A program made the translations under genes and the position numbers. 64,000 nucleotides of DNA from assembly GCF_001039275.2 (NCBI RefSeq), contig NZ_CP030117.1:1323501-1387500 (forward strand). Direction: 5' to 3'. The notes under the pieces were generated by a model. That model was not told the DNA's origin. It ran no database searches and saw only the letters and a program-made list of their open reading frames with translations. Shown here piece by piece: positions 45,674 to 54,196 of the stretch (position 1 is the first letter of the stretch; every line of letters begins with the position of its first letter). The stretch comes from Brevibacillus brevis (GTDB lineage Bacteria > Bacillota > Bacilli > Brevibacillales > Brevibacillaceae).

Positions 45674-46498
45674 GTGAAGATGACTGTGGGTGGGAGAGCT
45701 GTATCTTATGTGCTGGCGTATATCTTTGCGTTAATCGCGTTATATCCGATCGTACTGATGATTTCTTCTTCCCTGAAAACGAATATGGAGATTTTTGCGA
45801 GTCCGCTCTCCCTTCCGAAGACGTTTAGCCTGGATACGTATAAAAAGCTGTGGGAAGCGGTGCCTTTTGCTGACTTTTTGTGGAACAGTGTATTCGTCAG
45901 TGCCATGTCTGTCTTGTTGATTACGGTTTTTTCAGCGATGGCGGCCTTTTACTTGTCGCGCTTTTCCTTTAAATGGACAGGAGGACTATACTTCTTTTTC
46001 ATTGTTGGCTTGATGATTCCGATCAAGCTGGGGATCGTTCCCTTGTTTTTGCTGATGAAGAATCTCGGGCTCTTGAATTCACTGTGGTCGCTGATTTTGA
46101 TTTATACGGCGAGTGGCATTCCGATCTCCGTTTTTATTTTGACGGGCTTCTTTCGGACGTTGCCGATTGAGCTGGAGGAAGCGGCACGGATCGATGGGTG
46201 CAGCCATTTTCAGGTGTTTTGGCGTGTGCTCTTGCCACTGATTCGTCCGGCCTTGGCTACGGTGATCATTATTAATTTCATCCATGCGTGGAATGACTTT
46301 TTCTTCCCGTTGATTTTCATTCAAGAGGAAGCGCTCAAGACGATTCCGGTAGGCATGATGGTGCTTTTTGGAGAATATGAAACAGACTGGAGCCTGTTGT
46401 TTGCTGGGCTCACGTTGTCTGCCTTACCGATGATCGTCGTGTTTTTGATGGCATCGAGGCAGTTTATGGAGGGGTTGACGGCAGGTGCAGTCAAGTAA
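45674..46498 (+). CDS. Sugar ABC transporter permease 2 (MalG-like)
   Basis: A 274-residue permease with six helices and the EAA loop EEAARIDGCSHFQVFWRVLL (about residue 182). GTG 45674 is chosen because AAAGGAGG lies 7 bases before it; upstream in-frame codons lack a site. It pairs with permease 1. The kinase gene begins inside its last 14 bases, so translation is coupled. Confidence 0.92.
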   Translation: MKMTVGGRAVSYVLAYIFALIALYPIVLMISSSLKTNMEIFASPLSLPKTFSLDTYKKLWEAVPFADFLWNSVFVSAMSVLLITVFSAMAAFYLSRFSFKWTGGLYFFFIVGLMIPIKLGIVPLFLLMKNLGLLNSLWSLILIYTASGIPISVFILTGFFRTLPIELEEAARIDGCSHFQVFWRVLLPLIRPALATVIIINFIHAWNDFFFPLIFIQEEALKTIPVGMMVLFGEYETDWSLLFAGLTLSALPMIVVFLMASRQFMEGLTAGAVK

Positions 46499-47465
46499 TG
46501 GGGAAAAGTGGTTCATCGGGATCGATGGAGGCGGAAGCAAAACCAGAGCAGCGATCTGCAATGAGACGGGACAGGTTCGAGCAATTGTGGTGGGCGAATC
46601 ATCCAACCCGCTCTCCAGGAGCTGGGGAGACGTGGAAGCTACTCTGCGCCAACTCATTGAGGCTGTAAGGATAAAAGCAGGTGCCAAAGAAGAGGAAGTA
46701 GCCAGCCTGTTTATCGGGCTTGGCGGTGCAGATCGTCCGCAGATTAGGGAAAGAATTCAGCATGCCTTTGTCGAAGAGTGGGGAGAACGGCTGTTGATTG
46801 ATAACGATGTCATCGCAGCTCTTTACGCGGGAACATGGGGGCAGCCAGGCGTCGTTCTGCTTGCTGGTACGGGCTCGATTGCCTGTGCTTTTTCAAAAGA
46901 GGGGGCGCGGCACCGTGTAGGCGGATGGGGGTATCTGGTAGGAGATGAGGGCAGCGGGTTTGATTTGGGTAAAAAAGCGGCAATCGCCGTATTGCGCGAA
47001 TACGATGGGCGCGGTGAATCGACCGTACTGACGGGACTGTTTATGGACCACTATGGCGTAGAACGTCCTGATGAGCTGATCAACCTGATCTACGGGGGAA
47101 GTAATCCGCGAATGGAGCTGGCAAAAACGAGCCAACTCGTGGAACAAGCCGCAACACTAGGCGATCCTGTGGCAAATGCATTGATCATGCAAGCAGTGGA
47201 GGATTTGCTAGAATTGGTCGATGCTTGCTTAAAACAGGTCCAGGAGCCTGTACCGGTCGTTTTGGCAGGAGGATTGTTAACTGCCGGTACAATCCTTCGG
47301 GAACAACTGGTTGCGAGCGCTTCGTTTCAAACGGTGATTCCCACAGTTTCACCTGTCGTCGGAGCACTGGTCGCGGCAATTACGAGGCTAGGCTTGGCTG
47401 TTGACGAAAAAATGGCAGAGCAATTGCGTGTCAGCGCAGCGATACTGGAAAAATCACACATTTAA
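46485..47465 (+). CDS. BadF/BadG-type sugar kinase (N-acetylglucosamine/MurNAc kinase-like)
   Basis: A 326-residue ASKHA-fold protein: phosphate 1 loop FIGIDGGGSKTRAAI (residues 10-24), DNDVIAALYAG (about 106), adenosine loop LLAGTGSIA and GGWGYLVGDEGSGFDLG (about 145-161). Relatives phosphorylate GlcNAc or MurNAc/GlcNAc (MurK). With the MurR-like regulator and sugar transporter this fits phosphorylation of imported amino sugar, the product likely being the regulator's ligand. GTG start overlapping the permease by 14 bases. Confidence 0.9.
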   Translation: MQSSNGEKWFIGIDGGGSKTRAAICNETGQVRAIVVGESSNPLSRSWGDVEATLRQLIEAVRIKAGAKEEEVASLFIGLGGADRPQIRERIQHAFVEEWGERLLIDNDVIAALYAGTWGQPGVVLLAGTGSIACAFSKEGARHRVGGWGYLVGDEGSGFDLGKKAAIAVLREYDGRGESTVLTGLFMDHYGVERPDELINLIYGGSNPRMELAKTSQLVEQAATLGDPVANALIMQAVEDLLELVDACLKQVQEPVPVVLAGGLLTAGTILREQLVASASFQTVIPTVSPVVGALVAAITRLGLAVDEKMAEQLRVSAAILEKSHI

Positions 47466-47592
47466 ATTTTTCGGGGGATGGAAACAACAGAGCGAATAGG
47501 GTAAAATTGGGTGAGAATAGGATTTGAGAACGTTGCAGGCTATTTCCGTAATTTGGAGTAGCCGTTTTCTCGTCCCAGGAGGGAGGGGCACG

Positions 47593-49005
47593 ATGAAAAA
47601 CTTATTGGACAGTGGATGGAGAAGTGGTCATCTCTATCGTTCCTTCTTTGATCAAATGATTCAGGCTACTTTTCTGCTCGATCAATTTGGTAGAGTTTTT
47701 AAAGGCAATCCTGCCTGCCAAGTGTTGAATGGGTATGCCGTAGAAGAATGGGAAGGGTCCTCATTTTGGAAGCTGGCTGTTTCGGAAGAACAGGAAATGG
47801 TACGCCTTCAAACACAATTTGCGATGAATGGCGATCCGAGACCTTATTACTCCGCTTTTCGTCATAAGGATGGGGCAAGTATTCCCGTGTATATTACATA
47901 TGGAACCTTTTGGGAGGAAGGCACGTCTATTGGGTATTATGCGATGGTGCAGAAGCTTCCGGCCTCGTTTGGGAACAGCTATGGTTCCGAACAGTGCAGA
48001 GTATTGGATATTTCGGGTGAAGGTGCGTTCGTCTACCATGCTGGGGAGCTTCAATACGTCAATCAAGCAGGGATGCAACTAGTTGGGGCTTCCGGCTTGG
48101 ACGAGCTGCTATGGTATCCTTTTCAGTCGTTTTTCCATCCCCGTGATGTACCGAAGATCAAGGGGCTACTCCGCATTTTGGAGGAAGGGGAAACGGCCGC
48201 GCCGATTGAGGTTGAGCTGATCCGCTTGGATGGCAGTCGGACGGAGGTAGAAGTGTGTGGAACATCCGTGCCGATGCAGGACAAGCCCTCCATATACATA
48301 CTGATCCGAGATATTACGGAACGCAAACGGGCGCAAGAATTTTTGCAAAACTCGGAAAAACTCGCGCTCGTCGGGCAATTGGCGGCAGGGATCGCACATG
48401 AGATACGCAATCCGCTTACCTCGTTAAAAGGCTTTGTGCAATTAATGCAAAAGGATGGCATGAGGAAGCCAGAATACTTCTCGATCATGAGCTCGGAATT
48501 GGCGCGGATCGAGATGATTGTTACAGAGCTGTTGGTCTTGGCGAAGCCGCATACGGCAGTGTTTGAAGCCCGCGATCTGTCCAACCTGATCACGCATGTG
48601 GTGACTCTCTTGGAGACGGAGGCAATTTTGAAAAAGGTCATGATTCAGGTCGTTTTCGAATCGGAAGTCCCCATGATCCATTGCGATGAGAACCAGTTGA
48701 AACAAGCCTTCATTAACTTTTTGAAAAATGGGATCGAAGCGACCTCAGGGAATGGAGAAATTGTGATTCGGCTGCGGTGTGAAGATGACCGAGTCGTCAT
48801 TCGGTTCGAAGATAATGGAGTAGGTATCCCGGCTCATCAGTTGGCGAGATTGGGAGAGGCTTTTTTCACGACGAAGGAAACGGGGACGGGCCTGGGATTG
48901 ATGGTGAGCCGCAAAATCATCGAGAACCATCGGGGGACTCTGCGGTTGATAAGCACCCCAGGTAACGGAACGGCAGTCGAGGTATGCTTGCCGATCAGCA
49001 GCTAG
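47593..49005 (+). CDS. PAS-domain sensor histidine kinase, sporulation-kinase type
   Basis: A 470-residue soluble kinase: two PAS domains (about 12-130 and 140-260), HisKA with the phospho-acceptor His269 in AAGIAHEIRNPLTSLKG, and HATPase with N box NFLKNGIEA (about 380), EDNGVGIP and TKETGTGLGL. This GFVQLMQ-type H-box is typical of Kin kinases feeding Spo0F/Spo0A in spore formers. No membrane segment is seen, and no adjacent response regulator, consistent with a phosphorelay input kinase. ATG 47593 follows GGAGGGAGG. The DUF3870 gene follows after 12 bases. Confidence 0.92.
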   Translation: MKNLLDSGWRSGHLYRSFFDQMIQATFLLDQFGRVFKGNPACQVLNGYAVEEWEGSSFWKLAVSEEQEMVRLQTQFAMNGDPRPYYSAFRHKDGASIPVYITYGTFWEEGTSIGYYAMVQKLPASFGNSYGSEQCRVLDISGEGAFVYHAGELQYVNQAGMQLVGASGLDELLWYPFQSFFHPRDVPKIKGLLRILEEGETAAPIEVELIRLDGSRTEVEVCGTSVPMQDKPSIYILIRDITERKRAQEFLQNSEKLALVGQLAAGIAHEIRNPLTSLKGFVQLMQKDGMRKPEYFSIMSSELARIEMIVTELLVLAKPHTAVFEARDLSNLITHVVTLLETEAILKKVMIQVVFESEVPMIHCDENQLKQAFINFLKNGIEATSGNGEIVIRLRCEDDRVVIRFEDNGVGIPAHQLARLGEAFFTTKETGTGLGLMVSRKIIENHRGTLRLISTPGNGTAVEVCLPISS

Positions 49006-49017
49006 GAGGACGACTGG

Positions 49018-49332
49018 ATGAACAAAAATACGGTACTGACAGCAGGCTTCGCCCAAATCCCCAAGGGAACTACCTTGTACGAGGTTTCTACCATGGTTGG
49101 CTGTGTACTCATCATTGATGTAGACGCCGAAGTGATTTGCGACGCCAGCTTTACCTTTGTCATGGACAAGACGAGCGAGTTTTTGGTGAGCTTGCTGGTA
49201 GGCAAGACAGTTGCAGATGGCATGCAGGAGATCACAAAGGCGATCCAAGAACGTTTTTTAGCACCTGGTCAGGGAGCTGTCTTGCAAGCCATCCGTGCAG
49301 CTATTGAGCGATATCATGAAAAAAAAGCGTAA
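49018..49332 (+). CDS. DUF3870 family protein
   Basis: This 104-residue protein matches DUF3870: TAGFAQIPKGTTLYEVSTMV, VLIIDVDAEVICDASFTFV and the C-terminal helix QAIRAAIERYHEKK. Relatives sit near amidohydrolases or regulators; function unknown. TAGGAGG lies at good spacing. It is close behind the kinase and 27 bases ahead of the GGDEF gene, so probably co-transcribed with both. Confidence 0.85.
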   Translation: MNKNTVLTAGFAQIPKGTTLYEVSTMVGCVLIIDVDAEVICDASFTFVMDKTSEFLVSLLVGKTVADGMQEITKAIQERFLAPGQGAVLQAIRAAIERYHEKKA

Positions 49333-49359
49333 AGCTACCCAATAGCCGGAGGGTTAAAT

Positions 49360-50574
49360 ATGCATGAGAAGCAAGACGTTAGAGAAGCGTATGCAAGACA
49401 GTTGTTGGAGCGTTATAGCCAATGGCTCGGCAACATAGAAGCAGTCGAGCTTGGCGAGGTCGAAGCGTTATCTCGTGAGGTAGACAGTATGCTGGCGGAG
49501 CAGGACAGTGTCTTGCATGCAGAACTGCTGAAGCAGATTGTGGAGCTGCGAAATAAGGTAACCGAAATGATGTGGATCTCCGAGCACATGAAGATTTTAC
49601 ATGACCTCAGCCACATTTTTGCGAAAACGTTTGAGGAAAGTAAAATTTTGTGGAAAGCATTCGAGCTGGTCTCGCGCGTGATGCGTGCAGATGCTTTCTT
49701 TATTGCCTTTTATGATGAAGGCGACAGTGAGATCAAAATTCCGATCAGCATCGATAATGGGGTCAATTACGGTCCGCTCACGATTCCCTATGGGCAAGCA
49801 ATGGTATCCAAAGTGATTGATACGCGGGAAACTATCCACATCAAGACGATGAAGAACGAACCAAGCGAGCCAGAAATGATTCGCTGGGGAAGCCCGGAAA
49901 TTGATACGAATACATGCATTTTCGTTCCACTCATGCTGGGGAATCAGATCAAGGGCGTTATTTCTGCCCAGTCTTATCGCGAATTCGCTTATAAAAAAGA
50001 GCACGAGGAACTACTGAAAATCATTGGTTTTCAGGTAGCAAGTGCTATCGAAACGGCGCGTTTATATGAGCGAATGTACCAGATGTCGTTTCAGGATGAG
50101 CTGACAGGGATTGCGAACTATCGTGCATTCCATCGTGATTTGGAAAAGCTGCTGAGTGAAGAGGATGCGTCTGTCTCTTTGATCATGCTGGATTCCGACA
50201 GCTTAAAAGCGGTGAACGACCATTATGGTCATCATGCAGGGGACGCACTGATTAAGCAAATTGCCGAAGCGATGAAAGAAGTGGCCGGGCCGGAGGATAC
50301 TGCGTATCGTTATGCGGGAGACGAGTTCATGCTGCTCTGCCCAGGATCGTCCAAGGAGATGGCGGAGGAAAAAGCGCATGCCATTCGGGAGTATTTGCGC
50401 TTGCGCCCCTTAACACAGGACGATTGCTGCATCTTGATTGCGGTCAGTGTTGGAATTGCGCGCTACCCTCAAGACGCAAACACGGCTGATGGCTTGAAGC
50501 GGGCAGCAGATGAGGCACTGTACCGCTCCAAGCGCAAAGGAAAAAACTGTACGACCGTGTATGCAGCCGGCTAA
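49360..50574 (+). CDS. GAF-GGDEF diguanylate cyclase
   Basis: A 404-residue soluble protein: N-terminal helical region (1-75), GAF sensor domain (about 80-235) and GGDEF domain (about 240-400) with DELTGIANYRAF, LDSDSLKAVNDHYGH and YAGDEFMLL. The active loop is AGDEF (residues 319-323) rather than GGDEF; this variant is active in some characterised enzymes. No RxxD inhibitory site is evident just before it. It likely makes cyclic di-GMP in response to a ligand. Its stop overlaps that of the convergent nhaC gene. Confidence 0.9.
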   Translation: MHEKQDVREAYARQLLERYSQWLGNIEAVELGEVEALSREVDSMLAEQDSVLHAELLKQIVELRNKVTEMMWISEHMKILHDLSHIFAKTFEESKILWKAFELVSRVMRADAFFIAFYDEGDSEIKIPISIDNGVNYGPLTIPYGQAMVSKVIDTRETIHIKTMKNEPSEPEMIRWGSPEIDTNTCIFVPLMLGNQIKGVISAQSYREFAYKKEHEELLKIIGFQVASAIETARLYERMYQMSFQDELTGIANYRAFHRDLEKLLSEEDASVSLIMLDSDSLKAVNDHYGHHAGDALIKQIAEAMKEVAGPEDTAYRYAGDEFMLLCPGSSKEMAEEKAHAIREYLRLRPLTQDDCCILIAVSVGIARYPQDANTADGLKRAADEALYRSKRKGKNCTTVYAAG

Positions 50575-51923
50575 GCTTTCTGCTGACGCATGGCGAATAG
50601 AAACGTCAAAATTGGCGAGATCCACAGGTAGATGACATAAGGTAAGTATTCCAGTGTAGATACATGCAAGGTGGCGGTAAAGAATGCACCGCTTACCCCC
50701 CATGGAATGAGTGGGTTGACGAGTGTCCCGCAGTCTTCTAGAGTACGAGACAGTCGTCTGCCCGCCATTCCGCGAGCTGTAAATGCTTCACGAAACATCT
50801 GTCCAGGGAGCAGGATGGACAAGTATTGTTCTCCTGTCAGCAGATTCACGAGTATAGAAGAAGATCCGGCAAGACCGACCATCTCGGCGTCTCGTTTGAT
50901 TCGATTGATGAATCCGGAAAAGAGAGAATGAAACACACCGCTGTATTGCAGGATACCCCCTAAAGACAAGGCAATTAAAATCAAGGCGAGAGACCAGGTC
51001 ATCGACAACAGTCCACCGCGGTCCACAATGGATGCAACGGCTTCATTGGCGATATTGCTGACGAAGCCTTTTTGCATGACAGTCATCCATTCGACCGGAG
51101 AAGTAACTCCTTCGGAAAGAGCAGCAGTAACAATCCCGCTCAAAATCCCGAATACCAATGTAGGCAAAATTGGTTTTCGCAGCGCAGAGCATAACAGGAC
51201 GACGAATGCTGGCAGTAGCGATAAAAGGCCAAGCGAGAAGTTTTGTTCCAAAGCAAGCTGGATTTCTTGAATCGCATCTAGATTCACATTGGCACTTTGT
51301 CCTTGAATTCCGAAGAAAATCGCGGTAATGACAAGGGCAGGAACGGCAGTGCGTGACATGAACTTGACGTGCTCCGACAAGGAAACGCCTGCTATGGCTG
51401 CCGCAAAGTTGGTCGTGTCGGAGAGCGGCGACATTTTATCCCCGAAGCATGCTCCACAAATAATGGCTCCGGCTGTAATCAATGGATCAAGTCCGAGAGC
51501 AGTCGAGACCCCCATCATAGCGACCCCTACCGTACTGATCGTGGTAAAAGAGCTTCCTGTAACAGTCGAGACGATCACCGTCAGAAACAGGGCGGAGAGT
51601 GTGAAGTACTCCGGTGAGATGAGCGAAATGCCGAGGTGCAAAATCATCGGTACGGTTCCACTCATCATCCATACCCCGATCAAAATGCCGATTAAGGAAA
51701 GAATCAGCATGGGGGCGATCGCGGTTTGAATGCCTTTGATCAAGCCCTCCTCCATTTGCTTCCACGGAACGCCGAACAGAAAGAGAAGAGTGGCAGCGCC
51801 AATGGTGGCGAGGAAGAGCGGCATATGCGGCTCAACTTTGCCCCAGAAAAGGGCAGGAAACAAGATTCCGAATACGGTGACAAGCACCCAAATACTTTGC
51901 GAAAAAGATAGTGGCTTGTTCAT
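50571..51923 (-). CDS. nhaC: NhaC-family Na+/H+ antiporter
   Basis: A 450-residue membrane protein with about 12 helices and NhaC marks: VSTVTGSSFTTISTVGVAMMGV (two halves of one segment), CGACFGDKMSPLSDTTNFAA (about residue 156) and NLLTGEQYLSILLPG near the C-terminus. It exports sodium in exchange for protons; relatives also exchange malate and lactate, so substrate is not certain. AAGGAG precedes ATG. A promoter and a long leader lie upstream. Confidence 0.9.
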   Translation of the reverse strand: MNKPLSFSQSIWVLVTVFGILFPALFWGKVEPHMPLFLATIGAATLLFLFGVPWKQMEEGLIKGIQTAIAPMLILSLIGILIGVWMMSGTVPMILHLGISLISPEYFTLSALFLTVIVSTVTGSSFTTISTVGVAMMGVSTALGLDPLITAGAIICGACFGDKMSPLSDTTNFAAAIAGVSLSEHVKFMSRTAVPALVITAIFFGIQGQSANVNLDAIQEIQLALEQNFSLGLLSLLPAFVVLLCSALRKPILPTLVFGILSGIVTAALSEGVTSPVEWMTVMQKGFVSNIANEAVASIVDRGGLLSMTWSLALILIALSLGGILQYSGVFHSLFSGFINRIKRDAEMVGLAGSSSILVNLLTGEQYLSILLPGQMFREAFTARGMAGRRLSRTLEDCGTLVNPLIPWGVSGAFFTATLHVSTLEYLPYVIYLWISPILTFLFAMRQQKA

Positions 51924-52033
51924 AATGGCAACTCCTTGTTAAATCAGGCTGAAGCAGTGAGAAGGGACATTTTTACTTTCGTACTTTTGTGCTTTCTTGC
52001 TTCTTTGCTTTTGTGCGTTCAAGTGTTAGTGGT

Positions 52034-52062
52034 ACTTTATCCTGAATTACTTGTTTCGTCAA
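52034..52062 (-). promoter_or_regulatory. Promoter of nhaC
   Basis: On the minus strand TTGACG (52057-52062) and TAAAGT (52034-52039) are 17 bp apart. The leader downstream (about 110 nt) is rich in AAAGCA/AAAGTA repeats and low in structure. Confidence 0.65.
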
Positions 52063-52146
52063 CGAAATCGGGTGAATTCGGAATCGTAAAATAATTCAGG
52101 GCAGCGAGATGCAAAAATAGGTTGTCTAAACGGCAGTGATCAGTCA

Positions 52147-52179
52147 CGTCCGCTACTCCTCAGAGGGGCGGACTTTTTC
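52147..52179 (+). terminator. Terminator without an upstream plus-strand gene
   Basis: GTCCGC pairs with GCGGAC, with further CTCC/GAGG-type pairing inside, followed by TTTTT on the plus strand. No plus-strand gene lies upstream, so it may end an unrecognised small RNA or insulate the redox operon. The rest of 51924-52206 holds no gene I can support. Confidence 0.65.
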
Positions 52180-52206
52180 GTGCGCTTTTTTATAATAAGA
52201 CCTTAT

Positions 52207-52287
52207 TTAAAATTATTATAAAAAGATATTGACTTTCAAATTATATCAAGTACAATGATAATTGTTCCTAGTTGATAATAATTATAA
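52207..52287 (+). promoter_or_regulatory. Promoter with two PerR-like boxes
   Basis: TTGACT (52229-52234) and TACAAT (52251-52256), 16 bp apart. TTAAAATTATTATAA (52207-52221) and TGATAATAATTATAA (52273-52287) each match the PerR consensus TTATAATNATTATAA with one mismatch, one upstream of the -35 and one over the transcription start. The peroxide-defence genes downstream support PerR control. Confidence 0.78.
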
Positions 52288-52316
52288 TTTGATAATAAGG
52301 AAAGGGGGAGCCGCCC

Positions 52317-53240
52317 ATGTATGATGTCATTATCATCGGTGGAGGACCAGCTGGTGCTTCCGCTGCGATTTATACAGCTCGTGGAAATCTAAAGACGCTC
52401 GTCATTGATAAGGCACCCGGAACCGGGGCGCTTGCCCTGACACATAAAATCGCCAACTACCCAGGGGTGGAGGGCGAGATGACTGGGAAAGAACTGTTGG
52501 ATAAAATGCGCAGACAAGCGGAGGGCTTCGGTGCAGAATTCATCCAGACTACGATTTCTGCGGTAGATGTAGAGGATGAGGAAAAAAGCATCTTCACGGC
52601 TCATGGTACTTTCCAAGCGAAGGCCGTGATCGTAGCGACTGGTTCCAAAGGACGTAACCGTATGCTCCCAGGCGAAGAGCAATTACTCGGGCGAGGCGTG
52701 AGCACTTGCGCGACATGCGACGGAGCTTTTTATGAAGGCAAGCACGTTGCAGTCATCGGTGATACGGAGGAAGCATTGGAAGAAGCGCATGCACTGACCA
52801 AATTTACAGACAAAATCACTTTCTTGGTGCCTCGCGCTGATCTTCAAGGGGTAGAAGGACTACCAGAGCTGCCAAACACGGAAATGCGTTTCCGTACACG
52901 CCCATTGGAAATCGTGGGAGAGAAGGCGGTCGAAGGGTTACGCATTCGCACGGCAGAAGGAACAGAAGAAATGCTGTCCGTTGATGGAGTCTTCGTCTTC
53001 CTTTCTGGCAGCAAGCCGGGTACCGATTTCTTGGATGGACAAGTTCCCCTCGATGAGGAAGGATTTATGATTCTGGATGAGTTCATGCAGTCTTCTGTTC
53101 CAGGCGTATTTGGAGCGGGTGAGGTACGCAAAACACCTGTGAAGCAAGCAGTAGTCGCTGCGGCAGACGGTGCCATTGCAGCTATGGCTGTAGACAAATA
53201 CATCAACAAGCGTTCCAAAGTTGTCCCCCAATACAAATAG
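52317..53240 (+). CDS. Thioredoxin-reductase-like flavoprotein
   Basis: A 307-residue low-molecular-weight TrxR-type protein: FAD motif IIIGGGPAGASAAIYTARG, redox pair CATC (residues 131-134), and a C-terminal FAD site VPGVFGAGEVR. The NAD(P) motif is altered: AVIGDTEEALEEA in place of GGGxSAxE, suggesting a different electron donor or partner. Located first in an operon with glutaredoxin and peroxiredoxin, it probably reduces the glutaredoxin. AAAGGGGGAG precedes ATG. Confidence 0.88.
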   Translation: MYDVIIIGGGPAGASAAIYTARGNLKTLVIDKAPGTGALALTHKIANYPGVEGEMTGKELLDKMRRQAEGFGAEFIQTTISAVDVEDEEKSIFTAHGTFQAKAVIVATGSKGRNRMLPGEEQLLGRGVSTCATCDGAFYEGKHVAVIGDTEEALEEAHALTKFTDKITFLVPRADLQGVEGLPELPNTEMRFRTRPLEIVGEKAVEGLRIRTAEGTEEMLSVDGVFVFLSGSKPGTDFLDGQVPLDEEGFMILDEFMQSSVPGVFGAGEVRKTPVKQAVVAAADGAIAAMAVDKYINKRSKVVPQYK

Positions 53241-53261
53241 AAGAAAAGGAGAGAAACAAAC

Positions 53262-53510
53262 ATGGCACAAGCAATCGTATACTCCAGCACAAATTGCAAC
53301 TTCTGCAAGCAATTAAAGTCGTATTTGACAGAACAAAACATTTCTTTCGAAGAGCGCAACATTGATGAAAAAGACGAGTATGGCCAGGAGCTGAGCCGTT
53401 TAGGCGTGATGTCTGTTCCTTTGACAGTCATTGGTGAAAAGCAAATTTTGGGCTTCAACCCGACACGTATCAAAAAAGCACTGGCAGCATTGGAAGAGGC
53501 TACGAAGTAA
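53262..53510 (+). CDS. Glutaredoxin-like (NrdH/Grx) protein
   Basis: An 82-residue thioredoxin-fold protein with redox motif CNFC (residues 12-15) and cis-Pro in SVPLTVIG (about 54-61). It should shuttle electrons as a dithiol. GAAAAGGAGAG lies before the ATG. Between the reductase and the peroxiredoxin, it is the likely link from flavoprotein to peroxidase. Confidence 0.9.
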   Translation: MAQAIVYSSTNCNFCKQLKSYLTEQNISFEERNIDEKDEYGQELSRLGVMSVPLTVIGEKQILGFNPTRIKKALAALEEATK

Positions 53511-53546
53511 TTTTTATCAGACACCATATAAAAGGAGAGATTTATC

Positions 53547-54101
53547 ATGACAATACAGCAAACGATTCAACTTCAAGTAGGAAAACCAGCACCTGACTTT
53601 AACATGCTTACAACGAAAAACATCGAGACACTGGAAGAACGTGTGTCGCTGGCTGATTACAAAGGAAAATGGCTGATTTTGTTCTTCTGGCCGTTCGACT
53701 TTACATTCGTTTGCCCGACAGAAGTAACTTCGTTTAGTGACAACATGGAAGAGTTCGAGGATTTGGATTGCGAAGTGCTGGGCGTATCCACGGATAGTGT
53801 ACATACGCACCGGGCCTGGATCAAAACACCACGCGATGAAAACGGCATCGGGGAAGTAAACTTCCCGCTCGCGAGCGACTTCAAAAAAGAGACGGCACGC
53901 GCTTATGGTGTCCTGGACGAAGAGACCGGTGCAGCTCACCGTGGTTTGTTCATCATCGATCCAGACGGCATTCTGCGCTACCAAGTGGTAACAGACATGA
54001 ACGTAGGTCGCAGCGTGGCAGAGACGACTCGTATTTTGCAAGCCCTGCAAGCTGGCGGTCTGTGCCCGGCGAACTGGAAGCCAGGGCAGAAGACGCTGTA
54101 A
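53547..54101 (+). CDS. 2-Cys peroxiredoxin (AhpC/TSA family)
   Basis: A 184-residue peroxidase: peroxidatic Cys56 in FTFVCPTEV and resolving Cys173 in GGLCPANW, as in AhpC-type typical 2-Cys enzymes. It reduces hydrogen peroxide and organic peroxides with thiol electrons, here probably from the glutaredoxin. AAAGGAGAG precedes ATG. Last gene of the PerR-type operon, followed by a terminator. Confidence 0.95.
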   Translation: MTIQQTIQLQVGKPAPDFNMLTTKNIETLEERVSLADYKGKWLILFFWPFDFTFVCPTEVTSFSDNMEEFEDLDCEVLGVSTDSVHTHRAWIKTPRDENGIGEVNFPLASDFKKETARAYGVLDEETGAAHRGLFIIDPDGILRYQVVTDMNVGRSVAETTRILQALQAGGLCPANWKPGQKTL

Positions 54102-54128
54102 TCAATTGCTTCTATATATAAAAGAAGA

Positions 54129-54176
54129 GGGACAATCCCCAGTCTTTTGCACAGACGGAGGGATTGTCCTTTTTCA
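54129..54176 (+). terminator. Terminator of the peroxide-defence operon
   Basis: GGGACAATCCC pairs with GGGATTGTCC, followed by TTTTT. Confidence 0.92.
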
Positions 54177-54196
54177 ATGGAAGGAACACGATGGAG

